DNA of 64,000 bases, from the NCBI GenBank assembly GCA_025060325.1, contig JANXBW010000006.1:124001-188000 (forward strand), given 5' to 3'. How positions within the stretch are numbered: position 1 is the first letter of the stretch; each line of letters begins with the position of its first letter. The DNA is from Thermoguttaceae bacterium. GTDB taxonomy: Bacteria > Planctomycetota > Planctomycetia > Pirellulales > Thermoguttaceae. Positions 1 through 8,381 of this stretch are shown one piece after another. A program made the translations under genes and the position numbers. The notes beneath the pieces are model-generated. The model searched no databases. It was given only the letters and a program-made list of their open reading frames with translations, and had not been told where the DNA came from.

Positions 1-752
1 GCCGCTTGGCTCAGGCCCTTTACCGGCATGTGGTAGCGGAGGTAGTGCCCGTTTCAAGCTGTGAGGTGGCCGAGGCCTGCAAGATCTTGGAAAATACTTA
101 TCGTTCGATCAACATCGCCCTTGTCAACGAACTAAAGGTACTCTTTGCCCGGATGGGTATTGACATTTGGGAGGTAATCGAGGCGGCTAAGACGAAGCCT
201 TTTGGCTTCCAGGCGTTTTACCCAGGACCTGGCTTGGGGGGACATTGCATTCCCATCGATCCGTTCTATCTCAGTTGGCTTGCCCGCAAGTACGGAATGG
301 TCACCCGATTCATCGAGCTTGCCGGCGAGATCAACACCAGTATGCCCGACTATGTCATCAAGTGCGTGGTGGAGGCGCTTAACGACCACGGCAAGCCACT
401 GAGAGGGAGTCGCGTCTTGGTGTTGGGCGTGGCATACAAGAAGGATGTGGACGATCCTCGGGAAAGTCCATCTTTTGCCCTGATGCAGCGGCTTTTGGCA
501 GGCGGGGCAATTGTGAGCTACAACGATCCGCATATTCCTTCGCTTCCGGCGATGCGCCATTACAAGCTGCCGCCTCTGTGGAGTGTGGAGCTTACTCCGG
601 AGCTTTTGCGCTCGCAGGACTGTGTCTTGATCGCTACGGACCATTCCAGTTATGATTACCAATTCATTGTGGATCATAGTGTCCTTGTTGTTGACACGCG
701 GAATGCCACTCGGCATGTTACTCGTGGCAGGGAAAAGATCCGCAAGGCTTAG
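1..752 (+). CDS. UDP-sugar 6-dehydrogenase (3' part, cut by window edge)
   Basis: This is the C-terminal two thirds of a nucleotide-sugar dehydrogenase, an NAD-dependent enzyme that oxidises C6 of a UDP-hexose to a uronic acid. The frame is open to the first base, so the start lies outside the window. The conserved helix ending in EACKILENTYRSINIALVNE is followed by the catalytic motif GPGLGGHCIPIDP, whose Cys attacks C6. The Rossmann-type UDP-binding domain follows, with VLVLGVAYKKDVDDPRESP. The pattern resembles UDP-N-acetylglucosamine or UDP-N-acetylmannosamine dehydrogenases (WbpA/WecC/TviB type) more than UDP-glucose dehydrogenase, but the substrate is inferred. The next gene on the strand is a sugar epimerase, which fits production of a polysaccharide precursor. 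Confidence 0.93.
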   Translation, partial: RLAQALYRHVVAEVVPVSSCEVAEACKILENTYRSINIALVNELKVLFARMGIDIWEVIEAAKTKPFGFQAFYPGPGLGGHCIPIDPFYLSWLARKYGMVTRFIELAGEINTSMPDYVIKCVVEALNDHGKPLRGSRVLVLGVAYKKDVDDPRESPSFALMQRLLAGGAIVSYNDPHIPSLPAMRHYKLPPLWSVELTPELLRSQDCVLIATDHSSYDYQFIVDHSVLVVDTRNATRHVTRGREKIRKA

Positions 753-963
753 CCCACTTACGTGCTTGGTTAGCCCTTGGGATTTGCGCGTCGGGCTAGT
801 GGCCCCGAGGACGATTGACCGAGAGTGGTTTGGTCCCTGGCGTGATTAAATTAGTTCCTTGACCCGGCCGTTTATTCGACAGGCTTGCTGGCCTTTGCCG
901 AGGTGTTTACCAGACGCTTAGGAGGGAAAAGCCCGGCACTTTTCGCCCGGGAGGTAGAACTTG

Positions 964-2004
964 ATGAGCCAGCCCGCGGTTGCCACGTACCTGGTTACAG
1001 GCTGCGCTGGGTTTATTGCCGCCCGTGTGTGCGAGCTTCTCTTAGAGGCAGGTCATGAAGTCCTCGGCGTTGATAATCTCAACGCGGCGTATGATCCGCG
1101 GTTAAAGGAATGGCGCTTGGCTCGGTTGAGGAGTTTTCCTCGATTTCGCTTTGAGGCGCTGGATATCTCCGACCGAAAGAGTGTGGAGAATCTTTTTGTC
1201 AACGAAAGGGAACGGCAGCGCTTGTGCCAGCCGGCCAGCCGGGATCAAGCACCATTTGCGGCCGTTATCAACTTAGCTGCTCGGGCTGGGGTCCGGGCCA
1301 GTGTTGCTGATCCTTGGGTTTATTATCGCACCAATTGCGAGGGGGCGCTCAACCTTTTGGAAGCCTGCCGGCAATTTGGTGTGCGGAAATATATTTTGGC
1401 GTCAACCTCTAGCCTCTATGGCGCTCACAACCCCGTGCCGTACGATGAGTCGGCCGACACCGATCGGCCCCTTTCCCCGTATGCCGCCTCGAAAAAGGCC
1501 GCGGAGACCATTGCCTATACTTATCATCACCTGTACGGAACCGATGTCAGCGTCTTGCGATATTTTACTGTTTACGGGCCGGCGGGCCGGCCGGACATGA
1601 GTATCTTTCGCTTTATCCGCGCTATTGCCGAGGGAGAACCAATCGTCGTTTACGGCGACGGAACCCAAAGCCGCGATTTTACCTATGTTGACGATATTGC
1701 TCGGGGGACAATTCTGGCTCTTCGGCCGGTGGGTTACGAGGTGATCAATCTGGGGGGTGATGCCCCCGCTGTCCTCAATGATGTGATCGATACAATTGCC
1801 CGACTAGTCGGCAAGCCGGTCCACCGAACCACTCGGCCGCGCCATCCCGCCGATGTGCCAGCCACTTGGGCCAACATCCGCAAAGCAAGGGAAATACTTG
1901 GCTGGCAGCCTCAGGTACCGCTTGAGGAGGGTCTCAGACGAACGGTAGCTTGGTATTGGGAAAACCGGGACTTTGTTTGCTCTCTTGAGCTTGGGCCGTG
2001 GTGA
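964..2004 (+). CDS. NAD-dependent nucleotide-sugar epimerase
   Basis: This is an extended short-chain dehydrogenase/reductase of 346 residues, the usual length for UDP-glucuronate or UDP-GlcNAc 4-epimerases. The N-terminal Rossmann signature reads TGCAGFIAARV, with Ala where many relatives have Gly. The catalytic triad is present: STSSLYG supplies Ser, and SPYAASK supplies the Tyr-x-x-x-Lys pair. RYFTVYGPAGRPDM and GDGTQSRDFTYVDD are typical of the family's sugar-binding half. I chose ATG at 964 over TTG at 961 because GGGAGG lies at 949-954, nine bases upstream. It follows the UDP-sugar dehydrogenase by about 210 bases and probably acts on the same sugar pathway. The exact substrate cannot be read from sequence. 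Confidence 0.9.
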   Translation: MSQPAVATYLVTGCAGFIAARVCELLLEAGHEVLGVDNLNAAYDPRLKEWRLARLRSFPRFRFEALDISDRKSVENLFVNERERQRLCQPASRDQAPFAAVINLAARAGVRASVADPWVYYRTNCEGALNLLEACRQFGVRKYILASTSSLYGAHNPVPYDESADTDRPLSPYAASKKAAETIAYTYHHLYGTDVSVLRYFTVYGPAGRPDMSIFRFIRAIAEGEPIVVYGDGTQSRDFTYVDDIARGTILALRPVGYEVINLGGDAPAVLNDVIDTIARLVGKPVHRTTRPRHPADVPATWANIRKAREILGWQPQVPLEEGLRRTVAWYWENRDFVCSLELGPW

Positions 2005-2071
2005 AAGCGGTCCCGCCAGGTGGGTAGGTAATCGGGCTTTGTCTCCACCCGCGAAGGTGCGACAGGCCGTT

Positions 2072-3136
2072 CTAAAATTTCCCGTTGCGCACCTGAAACA
2101 TGGTCGGTTTGCGAAGGGTGGGACCTCCGCGGACAAGCCAATCGGCAATCCAGTGGATGAGTTTTTCCTCGGGCACCAGAGGCTCCCCAAGAAACCGGTA
2201 GCTAGCTCGTGCGTCGTTCAAAAGGGCATCCGGCCCCTCTGTGCTGCCGAAGCGCACCTGTTTACCAAATAGCCGACCAAATTGCAGGGCCACCTCGCGG
2301 ACAGCCAAGATCTTTGGCCCAGCGATATTAAAGATCCGCGGGGGGACGGAGGCGTATTCAACTGCCCGCACTGCCATCAAGTTGGCATCCCCCTGCCAAA
2401 TAGCGTTGAAATAAGCCATCGACAGATCGACGGGCCTTTCCGCAAGGACCAGTTGGCCCAGATCCACTAGCGTCCCATAACGCATCTCATTGGCGTAGTT
2501 AAGCCGAAGAAGGGCCACTGGCGTGTTGTTTTGTTGACTAAAGTAGGTAAAGATCTGTTCTCGGCCGAGGCAGCTCATGGCGTACTGACCGATAGGCCCA
2601 GGCGGATCGGTCTCCTTAGAGCCGCCGGTCTCCGGCCGAACAAGTGGGTAAACGTTCCCTGTGGAGTAAGCCACAATACGACTGGCCGGATAGCGCTGGC
2701 ATACAAGCCCAGGCAGGAAGCTGTTAATGGCCCAGGTGGTCGGTTCCTGACCGGTGGTGCCGAATTTCATAGCGGCAAGGTAAAAGACGATCGGCGCATC
2801 GGGCAGTTGCGCAAGTCGGTGTGGATCAAGCAAATTGCAGGTGCGAAGCTCGATTCCCCAGCGGGCAAAGTTGGCCTCAAGTTCCGGCCGGGCTTGGCGC
2901 ACCACCCCGATCACCCGCCTTTTTTTCCCGGCAAGGTCACTTGCTCGGCGAATCATATGGGCAAGGCTTGGGCCGATCTTGCCCCCGGCTCCCAAAAGGA
3001 TGATGTCTCCGTCCAATTTGCCAAGACAAGACACGACCTCCTCGCTTGGCAGACTAAGAAGGTCCTCGAGCATGTCTACATCGCGGATGGAGGCAAGCCC
3101 TTCGTAAAAAGCTCGGGAAGCCAGCAGCTCGCCCAT
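2072..3136 (-). CDS. NAD-dependent epimerase/dehydratase-like protein, catalytic Lys missing
   Basis: This is an extended SDR-type Rossmann protein of about 354 residues, convergent with the upstream epimerase. The nucleotide-binding loop is seen as DIILLGAGGKIGPSLAHMI, and VVAYSTGNVYPL-like and FNIAGP segments match the SDR fold. The expected Tyr-x-x-x-Lys reads Tyr-Ala-Met-Ser-Cys (QYAMSCLGRE), so the usual catalytic Lys is replaced by Cys. I use ATG at 3136 because AAGGAG lies six bases upstream; the GTG at 3154 would put that site inside the gene. The protein may bind NAD(P) without classical epimerase chemistry. Its function is not recognised beyond family level. Confidence 0.8.
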   Translation of the reverse strand: MGELLASRAFYEGLASIRDVDMLEDLLSLPSEEVVSCLGKLDGDIILLGAGGKIGPSLAHMIRRASDLAGKKRRVIGVVRQARPELEANFARWGIELRTCNLLDPHRLAQLPDAPIVFYLAAMKFGTTGQEPTTWAINSFLPGLVCQRYPASRIVAYSTGNVYPLVRPETGGSKETDPPGPIGQYAMSCLGREQIFTYFSQQNNTPVALLRLNYANEMRYGTLVDLGQLVLAERPVDLSMAYFNAIWQGDANLMAVRAVEYASVPPRIFNIAGPKILAVREVALQFGRLFGKQVRFGSTEGPDALLNDARASYRFLGEPLVPEEKLIHWIADWLVRGGPTLRKPTMFQVRNGKF

Positions 3137-3284
3137 TCCTATCTCCTTGTGCACTGTTTGTTGGGGGCAGTTTGTTTAGCTTTCGGTTTCGTATAAAGTC
3201 TGTTTGCCAGACTTACCTTCGGGCGGGGCCGGGCCCTTTTTGTCAACAGCTGCCTGAGGCCTTGCCAAGGAGGCTCCCAAGACC

Positions 3285-5225
3285 CTAGGTGGCCCGTGCT
3301 TCGTCCGCCAGGCGGAAGCCAAACCGCCCAAGCTCGGCACGGACGCCGGGGTCGGCAAGGAGCTCCCGAAAAGCGACGACCGCCGGCCGATCCCGCCGCG
3401 ATAGTGCGACCACAAAGTCAAAGTGCTCTTCGGCCAGAGGCAAGAAGCCCAAACCGTTGAGTCGGGCAACCCACTCGATGGCCACTCCCCAGTCGGCTCG
3501 GCCCTGGGCCACCGCCGCCACCACCGCATGATGTGTGTTGACAGTGACACTATATCCCGGTGGTCGAGCGCCCTGGAGCAAACGGTCGATCAAGATCCGT
3601 GTGCCGCTGCCGGGGTTCCTGTTGACCATTCGGCAGAAGGGATCTTCGCGAATCCGCCTGAGGATCTCTGGCAGCTGCAGAGCTCGGAAACGAGGATCCT
3701 CCGCCCGGAACACAATTCCTTGCATGCGGCGGTAGCCGGGAATAAGTTCGAGGCCTTCGCTGAGGAAGGGGCGATTGTACTGGCCGCTTTGTTCGTCAAA
3801 AAGGTGGATTCCTGCAAGGTCGCATTGCCCACGCTTAACGGCTGTTAGGCCCGCCATGGAACCGGCTGCCAGGAATTTGACCCGAAAGCCGCGCTCCCCC
3901 AGTTTTCCGACAAGTAGATCAACCCCAACGCAGTGACTGCCGATGATGGTTAAATCGGGTATCGCCGGATGACGGCCAAACCAGTACACGAGCCGCTCAG
4001 TGCCGGCCGGGACAATTTCTTCCAGGGTGTCAACAACAAGGTAGCCATCGGCCTGCTTGAAGGCGGAAACGGATCCCGAGCCTTTGCCGACGGGCCATGC
4101 AAGGGGGCCCTGGGCGCTGGGGAAGACCTGCACGGGGACATACTCGCGTCGCCCAGGCTCGGAGTGGATGGCTACTGCTACGCGAGCTGGCTGCCGGGCA
4201 AGTTCAGGTGCCCGCCGGCCACTTAGTTGACAAAGAAGAGGTGCGACAAATTCATTAAAAGTAAACACCGCCGAGAGCGGAAAGCCCGGCAGAATGACAA
4301 CTGGCTTTCCTTCATGCACAGCAAGACAAAGGGGTTTGCCGGGCTTGGCAGCAATTCCGTGGACGATAATTCCCGGCCGGCAAATCGCCCGGACTGCTTG
4401 ATAAGAAAGGTCGCCACCACCTTTGCTTGTGCCCCCTGAAAGAAGCACAGCGTCGCATTGCTCCAGGGCACGCCGGAGTGCTTCACTTAGTCGCTCTAGC
4501 TCGTCCTCAATAATCCCGAAAGAGATCGGTTGGCAGCCAAGCTGTGTCACAGCCGCTGCGAGCATCGGCCCGTTGGCATCGTAAATTTTTCCCGGCTGAA
4601 GCGGCCGGCCACTCGGAAGAAGCTCATTGCCTGTGGAAAAAATGGCTACGCGAGGACGTTTGTAGACAATGGCGGAATCCATCCCCAAGGCAGCCAGTAC
4701 GGCAATGTCGGCCGGGCCGATTATTTCCCCGGGCCAAAGTACCGTTTCGCCTCGGGCCACGTCTGTGCCGGCGTAAGCCACCCCTGCCCCCGGCACAAGT
4801 GCTCGTGTAATCACAAGCTCGTTTTCGTCAACAAGACAATCCTCCACCATTGCGACTGCATCTGCCCCTCGAGGGAGCATCGCGCCGGTGGCGATGGCGA
4901 TCGCTTGACCACTGTCTACTTCCGTCGTGGGAGCATGCCCCGGTTCGATCCGCCCGGGTAGTAGCGCTAATTTACGCGGATTAAGCTGGGTTGCTCCGTA
5001 GGTGTCCTCGGCGCGGACGGCAAAGCCGTCCACAATCGATCGGTCAAACGGGGGAAGATCTGTGGCAGCGACAATCGGCTGAGCAAGTACCCGACCAAGG
5101 AGATCTGCCAATGGGATTTGTTCTTCGCCAAGCGGCCGGGGATTGACCGCATCGATGAACTTTCGCCAAGCTTCCTCCGGCGGGAGGACGGTGAGGAATT
5201 CCTGAATGGGCGGTTGATCACTCAT
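3285..5225 (-). CDS. moeA: MoeA fused to a periplasmic-binding-like domain
   Basis: MoeA inserts molybdate into adenylylated molybdopterin in the cytoplasm. Residues 1 to about 410 form the MoeA part: PPFDRSIVDGFAVRA near the N terminus, the LSGGTSKGGGDL loop and LPGFPLSAVFTFNEF. Residues about 425-640 match the PBP-like domain often fused to MoeA (PF12727 type), with MQGIVFRAED, a NRNPGSGTRILID motif and THHAVVAAVAQGRADWGVAI. Such a domain may bind the oxyanion or cofactor, but this is inferred from the family. At 646 residues it is about 240 longer than MoeA alone, as expected for the fusion. It lies 138 bases downstream of a second moeA on the same strand. Confidence 0.93.
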   Translation of the reverse strand: MSDQPPIQEFLTVLPPEEAWRKFIDAVNPRPLGEEQIPLADLLGRVLAQPIVAATDLPPFDRSIVDGFAVRAEDTYGATQLNPRKLALLPGRIEPGHAPTTEVDSGQAIAIATGAMLPRGADAVAMVEDCLVDENELVITRALVPGAGVAYAGTDVARGETVLWPGEIIGPADIAVLAALGMDSAIVYKRPRVAIFSTGNELLPSGRPLQPGKIYDANGPMLAAAVTQLGCQPISFGIIEDELERLSEALRRALEQCDAVLLSGGTSKGGGDLSYQAVRAICRPGIIVHGIAAKPGKPLCLAVHEGKPVVILPGFPLSAVFTFNEFVAPLLCQLSGRRAPELARQPARVAVAIHSEPGRREYVPVQVFPSAQGPLAWPVGKGSGSVSAFKQADGYLVVDTLEEIVPAGTERLVYWFGRHPAIPDLTIIGSHCVGVDLLVGKLGERGFRVKFLAAGSMAGLTAVKRGQCDLAGIHLFDEQSGQYNRPFLSEGLELIPGYRRMQGIVFRAEDPRFRALQLPEILRRIREDPFCRMVNRNPGSGTRILIDRLLQGARPPGYSVTVNTHHAVVAAVAQGRADWGVAIEWVARLNGLGFLPLAEEHFDFVVALSRRDRPAVVAFRELLADPGVRAELGRFGFRLADEARAT

Positions 5226-5363
5226 CGGGGTGCAAAGATCTTGCTAGGAGCCCATGGTTGTGTAGGTTGGCGAACTTGTCCGGCCGAGCTTTTGAGGGGT
5301 TACCACATGTTCCCGGTCGCGCTGGACCAGTCGGTTTGGTGAAGCCGTGGGGCGGCTATGCCG

Positions 5364-6608
5364 TCAACATTCGTTATAGAGGAAGACTTCCACTTCCGCC
5401 CCGGCCGGATAACCCTCGACCTCTTCCGGACAAAGCACGAACCCGTCGGCGCGAGTTGTTGACGAAAGTATCGCGGCGCCAAATACGGCGAGCGGTTCGA
5501 CTTGACCGTCCACAATGCTTACCCGGACGTAGTCCATGCGGCCCAAAGCCGAGGTGATTTTTTGCCGTAAGGGCAAACGGATTGATCGGTATGGCCAAGA
5601 AGCCCCCCGGCCGCCGAGCAGTCTAATCGCCCGGCCGGCGAAAAAATCGTAGGCACAAAGGCAGGAGACTGGGTTGCCGGGCAGAAGAAACACCAACGCG
5701 TTTCCGATTCGACCCATCCCTGCGGGGCTACTTGGCCGCATCGCTAACCCGTGGATGACGACCTCCCCCAGCCTGGCTAAAGTTTGAGGAACAAGATCCA
5801 GATGCCCCACGCTTGACCCGCCGGAGACGAGAATAACGTCGGCCGGTTGACAAAGGGCCTGGGCGATTACCTCGGGGTCATCCGGGAGAAGTCTTCGCTC
5901 CCGCAAAACCCCCCCGTCGCGACTAACTAAGGCGGCCAACATTGGACCGTTGGCGTCGGGGATCCGACACCCCTCTGGGGGAGAGCCGGCCGGCAGAAGC
6001 TCATTCCCAGTGACGAAGATCCGCACCTCCGGTCGTCTGACCACGGGAACATAAGATACCCCTAAGAGGCTTAGCAACCCCACGTCTTGAGGGCGAAGCC
6101 TCCGGCCGCGCGGCAGCACCAGATCACCTGGCCGAACATCCTCCCCCACTTCCCCGATGTGTTTAAAGGGTGCAACCGGCGCCTGGGCGAAGACCGTGCC
6201 GGAAACTTCCTCGGCAAACTCCGCCGGCAACACGGCATTTGCCCCTGGCGGGAGAGCTGCGCCGGTGGCAATCCGAGCTGCCTGCCCGGGACCAAGCTCA
6301 AACGCCGGCTCTTCGCCAGGGCGAACTTCCCCCACTAGTCGTAAGGGCACAGGGTTGGTGACCGAAGCCCCTAAGGTGTCCTCCGCCACGACGGCGTAGC
6401 CGTCCATCATCGCGCGGCGAAACCGGGGAACCGGCCCGGGACTGCGGATATCCTCGGCAAGTACCCTGCCGTAAGCGGAATCGATAGCCACCGTCTCGGG
6501 GGGAAGCGGCTTTGCTGCCGAATCGATCCACGCCCAAGCCTCGGCTACTCGCTGCCGCTTTAAAAAAGGCTGCATCGAGGCGGAGAAGTCACTCAGTCTA
6601 TCGCTCAT
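5364..6608 (-). CDS. moeA: Molybdopterin molybdenumtransferase MoeA
   Basis: This is a second, stand-alone MoeA of 414 residues, the normal family length. It shows VPRFRRAMMDGYAVVAEDT at the N terminus, ARIATGAALPPGANAV, the VSGGSSVGHLDLVP loop and LPGNPVSCLCAYDFF. The C-terminal beta-barrel domain IV ends in PAGAEVEVFLY. The start is ATG at 6608; an in-frame TTG nine bases upstream has no better ribosome site. It is transcribed ahead of the MoeA-PBP fusion gene. Two MoeA paralogues in tandem often imply separate roles, for example in Mo versus W insertion or for different enzymes, but nothing here decides that. Confidence 0.93.
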   Translation of the reverse strand: MSDRLSDFSASMQPFLKRQRVAEAWAWIDSAAKPLPPETVAIDSAYGRVLAEDIRSPGPVPRFRRAMMDGYAVVAEDTLGASVTNPVPLRLVGEVRPGEEPAFELGPGQAARIATGAALPPGANAVLPAEFAEEVSGTVFAQAPVAPFKHIGEVGEDVRPGDLVLPRGRRLRPQDVGLLSLLGVSYVPVVRRPEVRIFVTGNELLPAGSPPEGCRIPDANGPMLAALVSRDGGVLRERRLLPDDPEVIAQALCQPADVILVSGGSSVGHLDLVPQTLARLGEVVIHGLAMRPSSPAGMGRIGNALVFLLPGNPVSCLCAYDFFAGRAIRLLGGRGASWPYRSIRLPLRQKITSALGRMDYVRVSIVDGQVEPLAVFGAAILSSTTRADGFVLCPEEVEGYPAGAEVEVFLYNEC

Positions 6609-6915
6609 CGGTACCAAAGTGGGCCGGGCAACTTGCTACCAAAGTAGTGGCGTTTACTCCCTTCCGGGGGTCATCGGGGGTAGCGTGGAGGACTCCATCA
6701 AGGAAACGTTAATGGAATGCCCCCATGGCAATCGCCATTTGTAACCTGCTCCGCCGCGCCAGCGAGAGGCTTTGGTCTTCTTACGCAAGCCCTTGGTGAC
6801 CTTGGTTCCTTGCGCCAGGGGAAAGGCTTGTTGCGACGATCGGGCTTAACGGCTCAGACGACTTGGTCCCCTGCGCCAGGGAGAGGCTAGCGACTGATCG
6901 CGCGGAACATTCCCC
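6609..6915. repeat. Intergenic stretch with three imperfect direct repeats
   Basis: No gene is supported here. The stretch separates the moeA pair from the secreted glycosidase-like gene. It contains repeats with the shared core GCGCCAGGGRRAGGCT: at 6756-6771 (diverged, GCGCCAGCGAGAGGCT), at 6812-6827 and at 6873-6888. The last two copies also share an upstream CTTGGTYCCYT, giving units of about 27 bases starting at 6801 and 6862, about 61 bases apart. No coding or RNA-gene signature was seen. Confidence 0.5.
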
Positions 6916-8346
6916 TCAACCTACCGGGCGAAGGACCAGCACCATGGGTGCCGGCCCCGGGAGAGGCAGTTTCTGCCAGCTTCCGCCCGGCAGAGGTTCA
7001 CCGTCGGTCATTTCCCCGGAGACAGGATGAACCCAGGTGGGCCGAAGGGCCGACTTAGTCGAACGGAGGTCAATATCCAATTCTCTCCCCTCCGGGATGA
7101 AAGTGACATACTGCCGGCCCGGCTCAGCCAACAGGTACCCCGTCGAGGCAAGTTCGGGGAGCGGAAGCATCGCTTCCAGCTGAACCATCTGAGCTACCCG
7201 GCGGGTAACCCCCATGGCCCGGCGGATCTGTTCGGCGCCAGGAATATCCGGTTGGTCAGCCCGGCCCGCCCAGGTTATTACCTTGCGGGTGATTTCCATA
7301 ATTCGGTCCATAAAAAGCGGATGGTGGCCCCGGGTGAAAGTCTTCCACACCCACACAGGGTTTCCACCTTCACCCCACAGGTGATCTGTGTCATTGAGCA
7401 CGACTTTCCGTCCGTCATTCGGAGGCGGATCGTCCCGAAAACCCCCCTCGGGGTTAGGCGAGATCCAATCGGCAGGACTTGAGAAAAGATCTTCGTTCTT
7501 GCCACCGCGATATTGGAAAGTCATGCCCACGGGATGCTCTTTCCCTCGGCGGCGGGCTTCCTCTTTAACAAAGCGTATGACCTGGTATTGCCACTGGGTG
7601 GAATAGGGACCGGCCTCGTTGCAAACCTCATAAAGCACATTGTCTAGGTCGTTGACAGCATCCATCACCCGGCGGAGGTAGCCAGTCTGGAGCTCCCAAA
7701 CCGCTTGGTTGGCAAGCGTGTAATAATCCTGCCAGTTCATTTGCAGGTTGTTGACATTATTGTTGGGATGAAAAGGATGGAACTGCCAGCCTTCCTCGGC
7801 AAACTGGAGGCAGTGCCCTTCGAAGAGCATGACAGATACGTAAATGCCGCGTTTACCGGCCGCTAAGACTCTTTCCCGCAGCCGAGCGAAATAGCCCTCG
7901 TCAAAGCGCGTAAGGTCGAATTTGGGTTTGCCATCGGCGGCTTCGCCGGGGCCGGTACGCAACCACGGGTGGGGTTGACAAAAGCTGGTCTGACCTTTGC
8001 GGGCCGGGCCGTAGTTCCATCGCGGAACTTCCCACCGCCACAACCGGATGAAGTTATGCCCGTACCGGCCCAAAAAGTTAAGGTAAGCCTCGAAGTCAAA
8101 GACAGGCGGAGGGTCGCTTAATCCTTGATCCTGAAGATTAGCCCAGGTATGGGAACCGGTAACGTAAACAGCTCGCTCCCCATCGGCTGTAAAGTACCGC
8201 GGGTTTTTCGGCAACACACGCAGTGGGCCTGCCGCTTGAAGCGATTCTGTGGAGAAGCTAACGCCCGCCGAACTGGCAAGCTTCCCTCGGCAGCTCATGG
8301 CGACAAATGCGGCGGCTCCGTGGGCCAAGAATATTCGTCGCTTCAT
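6916..8346 (-). CDS. Secreted TIM-barrel glycoside hydrolase-like protein
   Basis: The 476-residue protein begins MKRRIFLAHGAAAFVAMSC, a twin-Arg-like or Sec signal with a Cys. The core resembles clan-A glycosidases of the DUF4038/DUF6298 kind: VYVTGSHTWANLQDQ, an NFIRLWRWEVP strand, and NVLYEVCNEAGP, where the Asn-Glu pair is the likely acid/base position. A C-terminal beta domain (about 400-476) contains GYLLAEPGRQYVTFIP, like collagen-binding domains in this group. The ATG at 8346 is preceded by a strong purine-rich site (AGGAGGGAGGAA); the longer open frame upstream overlaps the kinase gene. It lies 35 bases after the GHMP kinase and is probably co-transcribed. The substrate is unknown. 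Confidence 0.82.
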   Translation of the reverse strand: MKRRIFLAHGAAAFVAMSCRGKLASSAGVSFSTESLQAAGPLRVLPKNPRYFTADGERAVYVTGSHTWANLQDQGLSDPPPVFDFEAYLNFLGRYGHNFIRLWRWEVPRWNYGPARKGQTSFCQPHPWLRTGPGEAADGKPKFDLTRFDEGYFARLRERVLAAGKRGIYVSVMLFEGHCLQFAEEGWQFHPFHPNNNVNNLQMNWQDYYTLANQAVWELQTGYLRRVMDAVNDLDNVLYEVCNEAGPYSTQWQYQVIRFVKEEARRRGKEHPVGMTFQYRGGKNEDLFSSPADWISPNPEGGFRDDPPPNDGRKVVLNDTDHLWGEGGNPVWVWKTFTRGHHPLFMDRIMEITRKVITWAGRADQPDIPGAEQIRRAMGVTRRVAQMVQLEAMLPLPELASTGYLLAEPGRQYVTFIPEGRELDIDLRSTKSALRPTWVHPVSGEMTDGEPLPGGSWQKLPLPGPAPMVLVLRPVG

Positions 8347-8381
8347 GTTTCCTCCTCCCTCCTCTTGTGGACAACGGGACT

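Noticed and set aside
2531-3196. Plus-strand frame of 221 codons
   Set aside because: Antisense shadow of the SDR-like gene, whose motifs are clear.
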